Positions 50,875 to 58,500 of a DNA stretch of 64,000 nt are shown in pieces; the stretch's first letter is position 1, and each line of letters starts with the position of its first letter. The notes under the pieces are model-generated. The model searched no databases. It saw only the letters and a list, made by a program, of their open reading frames with translations, and was not told the DNA's origin. Made by a program: the position numbers and the translations under genes. The stretch lies in NCBI RefSeq assembly GCF_900176335.1, contig NZ_FWXW01000004.1, positions 62,001 to 126,000 of the forward strand, written 5' to 3'. Origin of the DNA: Papillibacter cinnamivorans DSM 12816. GTDB taxonomy: Bacteria > Bacillota > Clostridia > Oscillospirales > Oscillospiraceae.

Positions 50875-50933
50875 CTCGAAATGCGGTAGCCGGTTTGCGC
50901 CGGGCAAGAGTTCGAATCTCTTCCTCTCCGCCA
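50875..50933 (+). pseudogene. 3' fragment of tRNA-Ser(CGA), integration site
   Basis: From the anticodon loop CTCGAAA (50875-50881, anticodon CGA at 50877-50879) onward it reads as class II tRNA-Ser: TGCGG stem half, long variable arm GCCGG...CCGGGC, T arm AAGAG-TTCGAAT-CTCTT, acceptor half CCTCTCC, G and CCA. The bases before the loop cannot pair with TGCGG, and no 5' half precedes it. It is therefore a fragment, as left by integration at the anticodon loop. Confidence 0.85.
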
Positions 50934-50937
50934 CACG

Positions 50938-50970
50938 CCTCTGAGAGCTGCAACTCTCAGAGGCTTTTTT
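50938..50970 (+). terminator. tRNA-Ser terminator
   Basis: CCTCTGAGAG and CTCTCAGAGG form a perfect 10-bp stem followed by CTTTTTT. It overlaps the last codons of the integrase gene on the other strand. Confidence 0.9.
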
Positions 50971-52192
50971 CTATGTCGGGCTGCTCCTCTGAACCATTTT
51001 CCGGCCCGGTTAGGAGATCTGCTATGCAGCTCGCCGGTTCGCCCATGGCGGCGGTACTCAAATGGGCATAGATATCCGCCGTGGTCGAGAACGTGGAATG
51101 GCCCAGCCACAGCTGTATCTGCTTCATGGGAACGCCCTGCGCCACCAGAAAGCTGGCACAGGTATGCCGCAGATCGTGAAACCGGATATGACGCAGTCCG
51201 TGTTCCGCAAGCAGCAGACCGAAGTGCTTGGTGACAAAATCCGGGGACAGAATGTTACCGGTGGGGTCCACGCAAACACAGTCTGTCCATTCCTTTTTGT
51301 AGGATCTTCCGAAGGACCGCCGATACTCCTCCTGCCGGATTTTGTGCTTCAGCAGCTCTTCCCGCACCTGTGGGATCAAAGGCAGAGTGCGTTTGCTGGC
51401 GTCGGTTTTCATCACATCGGTTATAATGACCTGGGTCTTACCCTTGATGCTCTGCTCATAAGCCTTGTGGTCGATGTGGATCTGATTGTTCTCAAAGTCC
51501 ACACTGCTCCACTGCAGGCCGGTTGCCTCGCTGCGGCGCATTCCGTAGAAGACGCCCAGCAGGACGGGTATGTAGCACAGCTCGTCTTTAGCGCACCTCA
51601 GCAGCTGCAGCGCCTCATCCTTGGAGTAATAGGCCGCGGTGAACTTGGCCCGTCTGGGCCTGTCCACCTTCTCGATGGGGTTCCTGTCAATATGGTCCTT
51701 CCTTACGGCGTTTTTCAGGCAGCAGCCGATGATCTGGTAGTAGCGCTGCTGCGTGGAGCTGTTGCAGCCGTCGTCGGCTACGCTGTCCAGAAAGTCCTCT
51801 ATGAGCTGAGGCGTCAGCGAGCCGATGGTCACGCCCAGCGGGTCGAAGAAACGCCGGATGCGGCCTTTAATCATGTTGGTATAGCCTTCGTAAGTCACGG
51901 GAGATATTCTGTCCTTCTTGCGCTCTACAAATTTTGTCATGTACTCGCTGAGCAGCAAGGAGGTATTAAGCCTCCGCTCCTCCATGGTCAGCATCCCGGA
52001 CAGGCCGCTTTCGTCGTATTCCTTCTTGCGCTCCTCCAGAACCTTCAGCGCCCTGCGGTAATTGTTTTTCACTGGCAATCCGGTGGTGCGGCTGATTATT
52101 CTTCGTTTCCCGTTCACATAGGCGTTGATGAGCGTATGGTAGTAGCCGCCGCGCTCCACCAGACTGCCGGTGACGGGCTTTATTACTTTCAT
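50957..52192 (-). CDS. int: Tyrosine site-specific integrase of element B
   Basis: The 411-residue integrase has an arm-binding N-terminus (MKVIKPVTGSLVERGGYYHT) and a SAM-like core-binding domain (about 75-175). The catalytic domain has Arg in FYGMRRSEATGLQW, the H-x-x-R box in FHDLRHTCASFL, and LGHSTFSTTADIYAHL with the final His and Tyr. Its stop codon lies in the tRNA terminator, only 24 bases from the tRNA CCA, which identifies the tRNA end as its attachment site. GGAGT lies before the ATG. Confidence 0.95.
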   Translation of the reverse strand: MKVIKPVTGSLVERGGYYHTLINAYVNGKRRIISRTTGLPVKNNYRRALKVLEERKKEYDESGLSGMLTMEERRLNTSLLLSEYMTKFVERKKDRISPVTYEGYTNMIKGRIRRFFDPLGVTIGSLTPQLIEDFLDSVADDGCNSSTQQRYYQIIGCCLKNAVRKDHIDRNPIEKVDRPRRAKFTAAYYSKDEALQLLRCAKDELCYIPVLLGVFYGMRRSEATGLQWSSVDFENNQIHIDHKAYEQSIKGKTQVIITDVMKTDASKRTLPLIPQVREELLKHKIRQEEYRRSFGRSYKKEWTDCVCVDPTGNILSPDFVTKHFGLLLAEHGLRHIRFHDLRHTCASFLVAQGVPMKQIQLWLGHSTFSTTADIYAHLSTAAMGEPASCIADLLTGPENGSEEQPDIEKSL

Positions 52193-52316
52193 TAGTATAC
52201 TCCTTTCCTGTTTCCTGGATTGCAGCTCTTTGCTGTCTGCCGATAAAACCAGTGTAGCAAAGAAAACATGGCTTTGCGAATGTGCCGATCAGCCGCACGA
52301 TACATTTTTTCAAGGA

Positions 52317-52526
52317 TCAGGCCACCTGGCCGAGTATAAATTCGACCAGCCGAAGTTTGGCGATCTTATATTGCCCGGCAAGCTTTATGCCGAAAAGCTC
52401 CCCGCGGTCGACCATCCTGTAGACCTGATGGCGGTCGATTCCCAGAATCTTCGCGGCCTGCTCCGCGGTGAGCAGATCGGGGTATTCCGTCAGCATGAGG
52501 CGGTACGCTTCCTCTGTTTTTGTCAT
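52317..52526 (-). CDS. xis: Excisionase (HTH) of element B
   Basis: The 69-residue protein begins MTKTEEAYRLMLTEYPDLLT and carries a MerR-like HTH (AAKILGIDRHQVYRMVDRGE) with a wing KLAGQYKIAK. AAGGAG precedes the chosen ATG by about 10 bases. It lies upstream of the integrase. Similarity to 65-295 suggests both elements use related directionality factors. Confidence 0.82.
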   Translation of the reverse strand: MTKTEEAYRLMLTEYPDLLTAEQAAKILGIDRHQVYRMVDRGELFGIKLAGQYKIAKLRLVEFILGQVA

Positions 52527-52575
52527 TGGCACGATCTCCTTCCTATCGTTTTTTCTTGGCATTTCATTTTATGGC

Positions 52576-52613
52576 AAAAGGATGGGTAGAACCGCTGTTC
52601 TCCCCATCCTTTT
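52576..52613. terminator. Bidirectional terminator between toxin-like gene and xis
   Basis: AAAAGGATGGG pairs with CCCATCCTTTT around a 16-base loop, giving T runs on either strand. Confidence 0.75.
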
Positions 52614-52694
52614 CGTGATAAATCATTGCAGGCGCTCGAGTATCATCGTAAGCAGCCCGCGCTGCACGAACTATTAAGACTGTCTGAAGGTTGC

Positions 52695-53285
52695 TCACCC
52701 TTTTCTGGTTTTCACAGAAGATGAAAAATCTCTCCTCGTGAGAGCTAAATGTGTAACTCTGTAGTCATAGCCCATCTTTTCACAACAGGTACATTGGTCT
52801 TTATTTTGGAAATGGTTCAGCCGTTCGACCTTGTATTCTTTGTCTTCAAGATAGGGTCTCAAGTGTTCACCGCATAAGCAAAGTATCATCTCGTTGCTGC
52901 GCTGCAAATAATTGTTTTCGCGTTTGGCCGGCATGAAGCCCAAGCTGATCAGTGATCCTACATTTACTTTTACCAGAGCGCCCCCCTTGAGCCGGCAGAT
53001 GTACGACATAAGCTGGGACTTGTCTATTGTCTGAATTTGCTCGCATAAGGCCATAGAGTCTTCCGCCAGTCCGTCATGCTTCGATAACCACACATGAACC
53101 GGCAGCCACAGCTTTTTGATTTGACTTGAAATGGGAACAACTATAAGTGTCGGTCCTTCATGATTGCCGATATTATTTTGAATAATTACAACCGGCCGAA
53201 TACCGCTTTGAACCGAGCCTTTGTTCTCGCCTAAGTCAGCGTAGTAAACATCACCACGCCATACACTTAAATTCTCGTTATACAT
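52695..53285 (-). CDS. MazF/PemK-like protein with cysteine-rich C-terminus
   Basis: The protein has about 196 residues. The N-terminal part (about 7-120) is a PemK/MazF fold: VWRGDVYYADLGENKGSVQS, IRPVVIIQNN, TLIVVPISSQ and ALCEQIQTIDKSQL. About 70 extra residues include LCLCGEH and QCTCCEKMGYDYRVTHL. MazF proteins are RNA-cutting toxins, but no antitoxin gene is adjacent. GAGGAG lies 7 bases before the chosen ATG. Similar long versions in Firmicute ICEs may be regulators rather than toxins. Confidence 0.8.
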   Translation of the reverse strand: MYNENLSVWRGDVYYADLGENKGSVQSGIRPVVIIQNNIGNHEGPTLIVVPISSQIKKLWLPVHVWLSKHDGLAEDSMALCEQIQTIDKSQLMSYICRLKGGALVKVNVGSLISLGFMPAKRENNYLQRSNEMILCLCGEHLRPYLEDKEYKVERLNHFQNKDQCTCCEKMGYDYRVTHLALTRRDFSSSVKTRKG

Positions 53286-53331
53286 TGGACACTCCTCATA
53301 CAAAAAAATGGTTGTCCTCTTCACCAAATAC

Positions 53332-53409
53332 TCAATTCTCCCAAGCCGGTGTGCTTATGTATAACCCGACCGCAAAGAAATGAATACAGCCCATAACATA
53401 TCGCATCAT
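53332..53409 (-). CDS. Possible 25-residue peptide
   Basis: The frame reads MMRYVMGCIHFFAVGLYIST and ends PAWEN. AGGA lies 7 bases before the first ATG. It begins in the loop of a large inverted repeat and runs into its left arm, just upstream of the MazF-like gene, so it could be a leader peptide. Confidence 0.3.
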   Translation of the reverse strand: MMRYVMGCIHFFAVGLYISTPAWEN

Positions 53410-53453
53410 TCTATTTTCCTATTATGAGAATGCGGTCAGGTATGTAAGCACAC
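53349..53453. repeat. Large inverted repeat upstream of the MazF-like gene
   Basis: GTGTGCTTA...CCGACCGCA (53349-53374) and its complement form TGCGGTCAGG...TAAGCACAC (53431-53453) match at both ends with a few internal differences. The loop is about 56 bases. It could fold in RNA or be a recombination site. Confidence 0.7.
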
Positions 53454-53459
53454 ATTTTG

Positions 53460-53737
53460 TCCTCGACACCCCGTGTGCGCGGTGGTATTTGAACCACTTG
53501 GGAAGTCGCTAAGCGGCGGCTTGCGAAGCCGCCTCACGGGAGTTTCACCCCAACTGTCGTTCTGACAGAGCCGCCCCCATTGCGTGAGACTGTGGCTGGA
53601 CGGGAGTACCATTGTCATTCCTACTGTCATCGCCATACCGGTAGCAACCCGGTACTTGAGCAGGTTATCTCGCTCGCTCCTTGAAGGAGGTCTCGGCGTA
53701 CCCAACTCGGCGGCTCATGCTTTCGCATATCGTCGGA
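53460..53737 (-). ncRNA. Highly structured RNA, possibly raiA-type
   Basis: The minus strand shows a series of hairpins: ATGC-GAAA-GCAT with a GNRA loop, CTCC-TTCAA-GGAG, ACCGG-GTTGCTA-CCGGT, CTGTC-AGAAC-GACAG and GGCGGCTT-CGC-AAGCCGCC. A good promoter lies just upstream. The GNRA loop fixes the strand. Text such as GAGCCGCCGAGTTGGGTACG and GGTGAAACTCCCGTGAGGCG recalls the raiA motif, a Firmicute RNA common in ICEs. That class call is from memory and needs a covariance search. An open frame across it is not supported as a gene. Confidence 0.6.
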
Positions 53738-53743
53738 ACTGAG

Positions 53744-53772
53744 GTCTTAGCGAATGAGTATTTGGTTGTCAA
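53744..53772 (-). promoter_or_regulatory. Promoter of the structured RNA
   Basis: On the minus strand TTGACA (53772-53767), a 17-base spacer and TAAGAC (53749-53744) form a promoter with a perfect -35 box, placing the start near 53737. Confidence 0.65.
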
Positions 53773-53834
53773 GGATCAGGAGAGGAATTTCTCCTCTCAA
53801 CTTATAGCCAGCGAGAAAGGCTGATTTTAAACCT

Positions 53835-54308
53835 TCAGACCAAATTATTTTTTATTCTTTTATATTTTTTATAGATGTTTTGAGGTGTGCAGCGATAGAT
53901 CTTTCCGATTTCCGTGAAAGTATAGCCGTCAAAGGCGAAGAGGGTGAGTAATTCCAAATCATTTTCATTAAGCTGCTTTAGTTTCTGCACAAGCACAGGG
54001 TTTTCAATATCTTCGACCCAACAATAACGAGAACGATTGATCGGCTTGTCCATTGCGGATCTTAAAGCCTCTGAGAACACCTTAACCAACATGCTTTCGA
54101 AATCGTCCTCAATGCCGCCATCAAACGCGCCTGATGCAAACGATTGAGTGTGTGTATAGTAACGTCTTTTGCTTTTATACCAGGCAAGATCAAATAAGTA
54201 CATTTCCCTAATCTGCGCTTCGCTCATACCGAGCTTGCGGTATTCTTCAGCTAAACGTTCCTGTTCTTCTTCGAATCTCTTTCTTTCAAATCCATTATTC
54301 CAAACCAT
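53835..54308 (-). CDS. Sigma region 4-like protein
   Basis: The 157-residue protein has a charged N-terminus (ERKRFEEEQERLAEEYRKLG) and a C-terminal HTH: LNENDLELLTLFAFDGYTFT, then EIGKIYRCTPQNIYKKYKRI, as in sigma region 4. AAGGAG lies 10 bases before the ATG. It resembles sigma-like regulators of conjugative transposons. Target genes are unknown. Confidence 0.72.
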   Translation of the reverse strand: MVWNNGFERKRFEEEQERLAEEYRKLGMSEAQIREMYLFDLAWYKSKRRYYTHTQSFASGAFDGGIEDDFESMLVKVFSEALRSAMDKPINRSRYCWVEDIENPVLVQKLKQLNENDLELLTLFAFDGYTFTEIGKIYRCTPQNIYKKYKRIKNNLV

Positions 54309-54403
54309 TTCGCAATCTCCTTAAATTTTTGAATTTTGGTGAAAATCAAAAATTCGGAGATTACGGGTATTCGGCGATATACGGTTCCCAGCGGCTTATC
54401 ATG

Positions 54404-54441
54404 AAAAAGTCCTTTCCAGAGCCAGTCGGGAAAGGACTTTT
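54404..54441. terminator. Strong hairpin after the 19-residue peptide frame
   Basis: AAAAGTCCTTTCC pairs with GGAAAGGACTTTT, working on both strands. It directly follows the tiny hydrophobic frame at 54440-54499. Confidence 0.8.
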
Positions 54442-54499
54442 AACGCAGTACAAAGCTAATCAAGGCAAGAAAAAACGCCGTAGAAATCGGAATGAGCAT
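54440..54499 (-). CDS. Possible 19-residue hydrophobic peptide (type I toxin-like)
   Basis: The frame reads MLIPISTAFFLALISFVLR, a single membrane helix with an Arg end. The TAA touches a strong terminator. AGG lies 9 bases before the ATG. Upstream (54500-54600) the minus strand folds well (CCGGC-GTAGA-GCCGG). Tiny membrane peptide, structured leader and terminator together resemble type I toxin loci. No antisense RNA was identified. The 54309-54625 interval holds nothing else. Confidence 0.4.
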   Translation of the reverse strand: MLIPISTAFFLALISFVLR

Positions 54500-54625
54500 A
54501 GGTAGTGACCTATAACTCAATCCGGCTTCGTACGGCGCTTGGCAGTCTCAACCGGCTCTACGCCGGAATCACTCCGCTTGCTCGATTAAAAGTAGTATTG
54601 CAGATATTCAGTTGTACGGGAAATG

Positions 54626-54907
54626 TTATCTGTGCTGTCGCTTCCGTATTTTGTATTGGATATATCGCCGCCGTTTCATACGGCGAAAATAACCGAGATT
54701 GACGGGGTATTCCTCTTTGCACTTCTTGCAATAAATCATTTTATGTCCGGTGATGTCCGAAAACACTCGCTCAACAAGATAACCACAGTATGGGCAGACG
54801 ATGTCCCGCAGGGTCAGGTTCTCCGCTTCCTTTTTAGAAATCTGCAGCTTGCGCCTGACCTCAGGAGGAATATCAGCTTTCTGATGATAAGTTCTGATTT
54901 GGTTCAC
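54626..54907 (-). CDS. Small zinc-ribbon protein
   Basis: The 93-residue basic protein has CPYCGYLVERVF and CKKCKEEYPVNLG, a four-cysteine ribbon, and a very basic tail (FRRMKRRRYIQYKIRKRQHR). It overlaps the ImmA-like gene by four bases. A DNA or RNA contact is plausible. The family is not recognised. Confidence 0.7.
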   Translation of the reverse strand: MNQIRTYHQKADIPPEVRRKLQISKKEAENLTLRDIVCPYCGYLVERVFSDITGHKMIYCKKCKEEYPVNLGYFRRMKRRRYIQYKIRKRQHR

Positions 54908-55620
54908 AACGGGTCACCGGCCTTTCCCAATCCCATTTCGCCGGTAATAAACTCTGAGAGATCATGTCTCCTCAGGATTCCCAGCTCTCTAAGCCGGATA
55001 AGAAACGCGGTGAAGGATGCCCCCATTGTATTCGCCATGTCCCGAATGAGTAGCTTATCTTCCGCCCGCAGGATACTGTCGCCATAAATAGGCAGGCCCT
55101 CCTGAACACCATGCGCCTTTGCGACATTGAAAACCATGAATCGGGGCATCAGGAGCGCAGCGCCCATTCTGTCAATCTGTGTTTCCTTGAAGCTGAACAG
55201 GCACTTCAGGTCTGTCGGCGTGTAGTTGCGTTCATTGTCATACTCGCGATGAAAACTCGCCTGAGGCACGGTACGATCCATCACGAAATGTGCGCTCTCA
55301 TGACTGACAGTAAACCTGCGCCTGCCGCTTTCATTCTCCCGGCGCAGATATTTTTCAATCACGATGGTTCCTTTGCGAAAAATTGTCGGGACGATAGCTC
55401 CATTTTTGTATATCCGAAGCGGTGTAATGCCGTCGGATATAAATCCGATCTTATCAGAATCTTTCTCGGCAAACGTACGATAGAAAAGCGGTAATCCAAG
55501 AAACTCGGTGACAAAGCCCTCAATATCCACACAGAAGGCTTCTTCGGCTTCAGCGCCAAGATATTGTCGGATAAGGCCCTCGCCAAGTTCGTCGATTTCC
55601 TCATAGGAATACAATGCCAT
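54904..55620 (-). CDS. ImmA/IrrE-type metallopeptidase of element B
   Basis: The 238-residue protein has the zinc motif RFTVSHESAHFVMDR (HESAH at about residues 106-110). RMGAALLMPRFMVFNVAKAH supplies the third ligand helix, and IRLRELGILRRHDLSEF lies near the end. It lies 17 bases after the small W-x-DGR partner and in one row with the LexA-like repressor. Cleavage of a regulator is the likely role, but no XRE partner is adjacent. Confidence 0.85.
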   Translation of the reverse strand: MALYSYEEIDELGEGLIRQYLGAEAEEAFCVDIEGFVTEFLGLPLFYRTFAEKDSDKIGFISDGITPLRIYKNGAIVPTIFRKGTIVIEKYLRRENESGRRRFTVSHESAHFVMDRTVPQASFHREYDNERNYTPTDLKCLFSFKETQIDRMGAALLMPRFMVFNVAKAHGVQEGLPIYGDSILRAEDKLLIRDMANTMGASFTAFLIRLRELGILRRHDLSEFITGEMGLGKAGDPL

Positions 55621-55637
55621 ATGTCATGTTCCACCTC

Positions 55638-55871
55638 CTACGGAGAGCAGTCAACATACCATCGTTGACCATCCCTGTATAAGTATTTTTCCGCGCGACC
55701 GATTTTTATTGTGTAGCGAATTCCTTCAAATTCATGGTGAGACGCGAAGCAGGTGTGCAGGACTTTACTGATCGCCCAATGCCTTCCGTCATTCCAGCGG
55801 ATTTCAGTGGGGATAATGATCCCGTCCGTATCCTCGGTATACTCCACTGCCACATAGTGTTTCTTCAACAT
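55638..55871 (-). CDS. Small W-x-DGR partner protein (paralogue of 4412-4681)
   Basis: The 77-residue protein reads PTEIRWNDGRHWAISKVLHT, then GIRYTIKIGRAEKYLYRDGQ. It shares its layout with the protein at 4412-4681. It stands between the LexA-like repressor (10 bases) and the ImmA-like protease. Unknown function, with a repeated link to SOS-type regulators. Confidence 0.72.
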   Translation of the reverse strand: MLKKHYVAVEYTEDTDGIIIPTEIRWNDGRHWAISKVLHTCFASHHEFEGIRYTIKIGRAEKYLYRDGQRWYVDCSP

Positions 55872-55881
55872 GCCACACCTC

Positions 55882-56484
55882 TTAGAGCGCCTTTATCACA
55901 TGCGTCGCTATTCCCTGAACACGTAGCTCTTTCACATAGATGTCGTCAAGCTCCTTATTTTCAGGATGCAGATAGTAGCTTTCCTTATCATTGTCATAAC
56001 ACAAGCGCTTGAGCGTATTTTTTTCTTCATTGGTAAGGGCTACCACAATATCGCCCAGATTGGCTTTTTCCTGCTCCCTAATAATGACAAGATCACCGTC
56101 GTCAATTTGCGCCTCGATCATGGAATCGCCGGAAGCCCTGAGTACATAGAAGCTGCCGCTGCCGAACACGGAAACAGAGAGCGGAATGTATTCTTCGATC
56201 TGCGCTTCCTTTTCCTCCGGCGTACCGCAGGGTATGGAACCGACGATCGCCGCATGATTGACCTGTGGCGTCATCATTTCGATTTTTGCGGTGGAGAGAA
56301 TGCCGTTTTCATAAGAAATCATGGTCCTTTTAGCCATGGTGACCAGGTATCTGTGTGCGGAGGAGGTTGCTATATGCATCGCTCCGGCAATCTCACGCAC
56401 CGTAGGTGTGGAGGAATACCGATCAAAGTATCTCTCAATATATTCTCTGATTTGGGACATAAGCTCTGTACTCTTACTTCTCAT
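55882..56484 (-). CDS. LexA/UmuD-like self-cleaving repressor
   Basis: The 200-residue protein has an N-terminal LexA-type winged HTH (TPTVREIAGAMHIATSSAHR) and an S24 peptidase domain. Catalytic Ser121 is in RASGDSMIEAQIDDGD and Lys159 in NEEKNTLKRL. The cleavage site is Cys86-Gly87 (IVGSIPCGTP), as in UmuD, rather than Ala-Gly. An SOS box lies 16 bases upstream of the ATG, so it represses itself until RecA-triggered cleavage. It probably controls the downstream small-partner, ImmA and zinc-ribbon genes. Confidence 0.9.
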   Translation of the reverse strand: MRSKSTELMSQIREYIERYFDRYSSTPTVREIAGAMHIATSSAHRYLVTMAKRTMISYENGILSTAKIEMMTPQVNHAAIVGSIPCGTPEEKEAQIEEYIPLSVSVFGSGSFYVLRASGDSMIEAQIDDGDLVIIREQEKANLGDIVVALTNEEKNTLKRLCYDNDKESYYLHPENKELDDIYVKELRVQGIATHVIKAL

Positions 56485-56499
56485 ACTTTTCTCCTATCC

Positions 56500-56513
56500 G
56501 GAACAAGTGTTCC
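56500..56513 (-). promoter_or_regulatory. SOS box GGAACAAGTGTTCC
   Basis: This is a perfect GAAC-N4-GTTC palindrome of the Bacillus/Clostridia LexA type, between the promoter and the ATG of the LexA-like gene. Confidence 0.88.
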
Positions 56514-56525
56514 CGATGTGCTCAT

Positions 56526-56554
56526 ATTATATCTGGGTGGATAGAACAAATCAA
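56526..56554 (-). promoter_or_regulatory. Promoter of the LexA-like gene
   Basis: On the minus strand TTGATT (56554-56549), a 17-base spacer and TATAAT (56531-56526) lie just upstream of the SOS box, so bound repressor would block early elongation or initiation. Confidence 0.8.
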
Positions 56555-56601
56555 GGGGGCAAAAAAGAGGTGCGGTCATTTAACCGCACCTCAAATTGAT
56601 T

Positions 56602-57561
56602 TCAGTTATGCGCTTCTTCAAGCATCTTCCGGAATTGCTCTTTGACTATAGCTGGTCCTGTTATTTGTATCCCACCGGCAAACTGGAATACCCAAGCGAA
56701 GAAGGTCTGACTGACGGATACCTCCACGGTTGCAGTGAAATGCTCTTCATCGGTGATCTCTGTCCGGACATCATCCCCGAAACGGTCAATCACGTAGTTC
56801 ATAAGCTCGTTCTTGCACAAGAGCGTTACATTATAAGGTTCTCCGTCGTACATGCTGAAGATGTTGACGGTATAGTTCACCGGGTCAAAGTTCTCCGGGC
56901 GAGGGACTATGCATTTATCCAAAATATCCGGCGCTTTCATGCGGTCAACGCGGAAGGTAACAATCTTTTCGTGCTGCTCGGAATAGCCAAGGACATAGTA
57001 TTTATCTTCGTTATATAGCATGGCGTATGGAGAGAAAATATACGGCTCACCGTCATGCTTCGGCACAAAGCTCTTAGTGGTAGCGTACTCAAAATAAACA
57101 AACGCTATCTGCCTTTCGCTATTGATAGCCCTATGTATGATATCCACCGCATAAAAGATAGATTCATTTTCAGGTTTTATCCTGCCTGCTGTGTAGAGAT
57201 GGCGCTCCAACTCCTTTGCACTATTCTCACCTGCAAGAGTCATAAGCTTTTTAACGAGAACGTCGCTTTTCTTAGCGGTGATGAATTTTGAGGATTCCAC
57301 CGCATCAACCAGAAGCTTCAGCTCCGCAAGCTCAAACTGTCTATCGGAAAAGTAATAACGAATTTGTGTGCCTTTGGTAGCGAGGATTTCAATTCCGCAA
57401 TTATTCAAAACGTCTATGTCGGCCTTGACCGTGCTGCGGTCAGTAGGTACCCCTTGGCCAGCAAAATGGGTGACGATCTCCGCCGTTGACAGCTGATGAT
57501 CTTCGTCGGTTACGGCGTATAGGAGCTTCAACAGCTCTATCAAGCGTTCTTTACCTGTCAT
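56602..57561 (-). CDS. WYL-domain transcription regulator
   Basis: The 319-residue protein begins MTGKERLIELLKLLYAVTDE with a winged HTH (STVKADIDVLNNCGIEI). A WYL domain follows (INSERQIAFVYFEYATTK, then FSPYAMLYNEDKYYVLGYSE) and a C-terminal WCX-type extension. AAAGGA precedes the chosen ATG. WYL regulators such as BrxR and CapW silence defence loci until a ligand appears. The unknown gene cluster directly upstream makes a similar role likely here. Confidence 0.85.
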   Translation of the reverse strand: MTGKERLIELLKLLYAVTDEDHQLSTAEIVTHFAGQGVPTDRSTVKADIDVLNNCGIEILATKGTQIRYYFSDRQFELAELKLLVDAVESSKFITAKKSDVLVKKLMTLAGENSAKELERHLYTAGRIKPENESIFYAVDIIHRAINSERQIAFVYFEYATTKSFVPKHDGEPYIFSPYAMLYNEDKYYVLGYSEQHEKIVTFRVDRMKAPDILDKCIVPRPENFDPVNYTVNIFSMYDGEPYNVTLLCKNELMNYVIDRFGDDVRTEITDEEHFTATVEVSVSQTFFAWVFQFAGGIQITGPAIVKEQFRKMLEEAHN

Positions 57562-57708
57562 TGTTAATCCTTTCAATGGTATGTATTAAACAAACTGCGA
57601 AGCTCGGCAACAGGGCTTACTAAGGGTAATGGGATGTAAATTTCTACTGGATTTCACTAAACACCACGTGCAATTTATCCTTTGACCATCTTACGTGCAT
57701 ATTCATAT

Positions 57709-58500
57709 CTATAAGATGGTTGAAACAAACGTAACCAACGCGGTAACAGCAGCACCAAATTCGACGGTTCCTTTAATGGCTTGTATTGTACTCAAAGCGG
57801 TTCTTAAAAAACTCTTTCTTGGATTAGGCTGCGCCAGTTCACTTTCAATAACCTCTATGCTATCTGAAATTGCTATTTTATCCTCTGGAGTAATATCTTG
57901 GGGCAGATTGTTTTTGATAGTATGTAATAAATCTTTAAGTTCAGCTTGACTAATTCCGTTGTTTTGGGTTGCATTTATGACTGAGTTTTCGATCGCAAGA
58001 TTAACTTGTCCATTATTTACTTTGATTGAGTACTTTACTGTTTCATCTATCCCCATATCAATACCAATTTTGGTAAGATAACTTTCAATGTAACGTATTA
58101 ATACCAAAACAACTCTTTCGTTAAATCCTTTTACCAAATCCTGATACTTATTGCTTTCTGAAGCATAGGCCATGGCAATACCAAAATGGATTTCAATGTT
58201 ATGATCTACTATGTGCTTTAAAAGGTGATATACATTTGCTACTTCTTCTTGCTCTGTTTCACCTAAATCAAAATATTCGCTACCATAGGAATTTGAAACA
58301 GAGTCAACTTCTTTTTCAATATCAAATGAAGTGCTACCGCAATCATTAATATAGTCAAAAACAATAGGGCAGCCTTCAACAAAATTCAAAAACTTTTTTA
58401 GTACAGCAAGATATTCTTCAAAATCAACTTTCATCAGCCTGTTTGAAATGGCATTAAAGTCGTAGATGGTTTTCTTTAAGTCTTTTCTATTCAGGTTCAT
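57709..58500 (-). CDS. Unrecognised protein with hydrophobic C-terminus (cluster gene 4)
   Basis: The 263-residue, mostly helical and acidic protein begins MNLNRKDLKKTIYDFNAISN. A linker near 170-190 contains VNLAIENSVINATQNN. The end is hydrophobic (FGAAVTALVTFVSTIL) and may insert in a membrane. It overlaps the zinc-ribbon gene by 14 bases. The last gene of a four-gene row, it is followed by about 150 bases before the WYL regulator. No family is recognised. Confidence 0.65.
   Translation of the reverse strand: MNLNRKDLKKTIYDFNAISNRLMKVDFEEYLAVLKKFLNFVEGCPIVFDYINDCGSTSFDIEKEVDSVSNSYGSEYFDLGETEQEEVANVYHLLKHIVDHNIEIHFGIAMAYASESNKYQDLVKGFNERVVLVLIRYIESYLTKIGIDMGIDETVKYSIKVNNGQVNLAIENSVINATQNNGISQAELKDLLHTIKNNLPQDITPEDKIAISDSIEVIESELAQPNPRKSFLRTALSTIQAIKGTVEFGAAVTALVTFVSTIL

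Noticed and set aside
50841..51110. Minus-strand 89-codon frame over the tRNA fragment
   Set aside because: The sequence is accounted for by the tRNA 3' half, its terminator and the integrase end.
51062..52195. Long plus-strand open frame of 377 codons
   Set aside because: It lies opposite the integrase gene, which has all catalytic motifs. The plus frame shows no domain and no ribosome site.
53436..53705. 89-codon minus-strand frame across the structured RNA
   Set aside because: It is rich in Arg, Ser and Gly without a domain and crosses several perfect hairpins. A non-coding RNA explains the region better.
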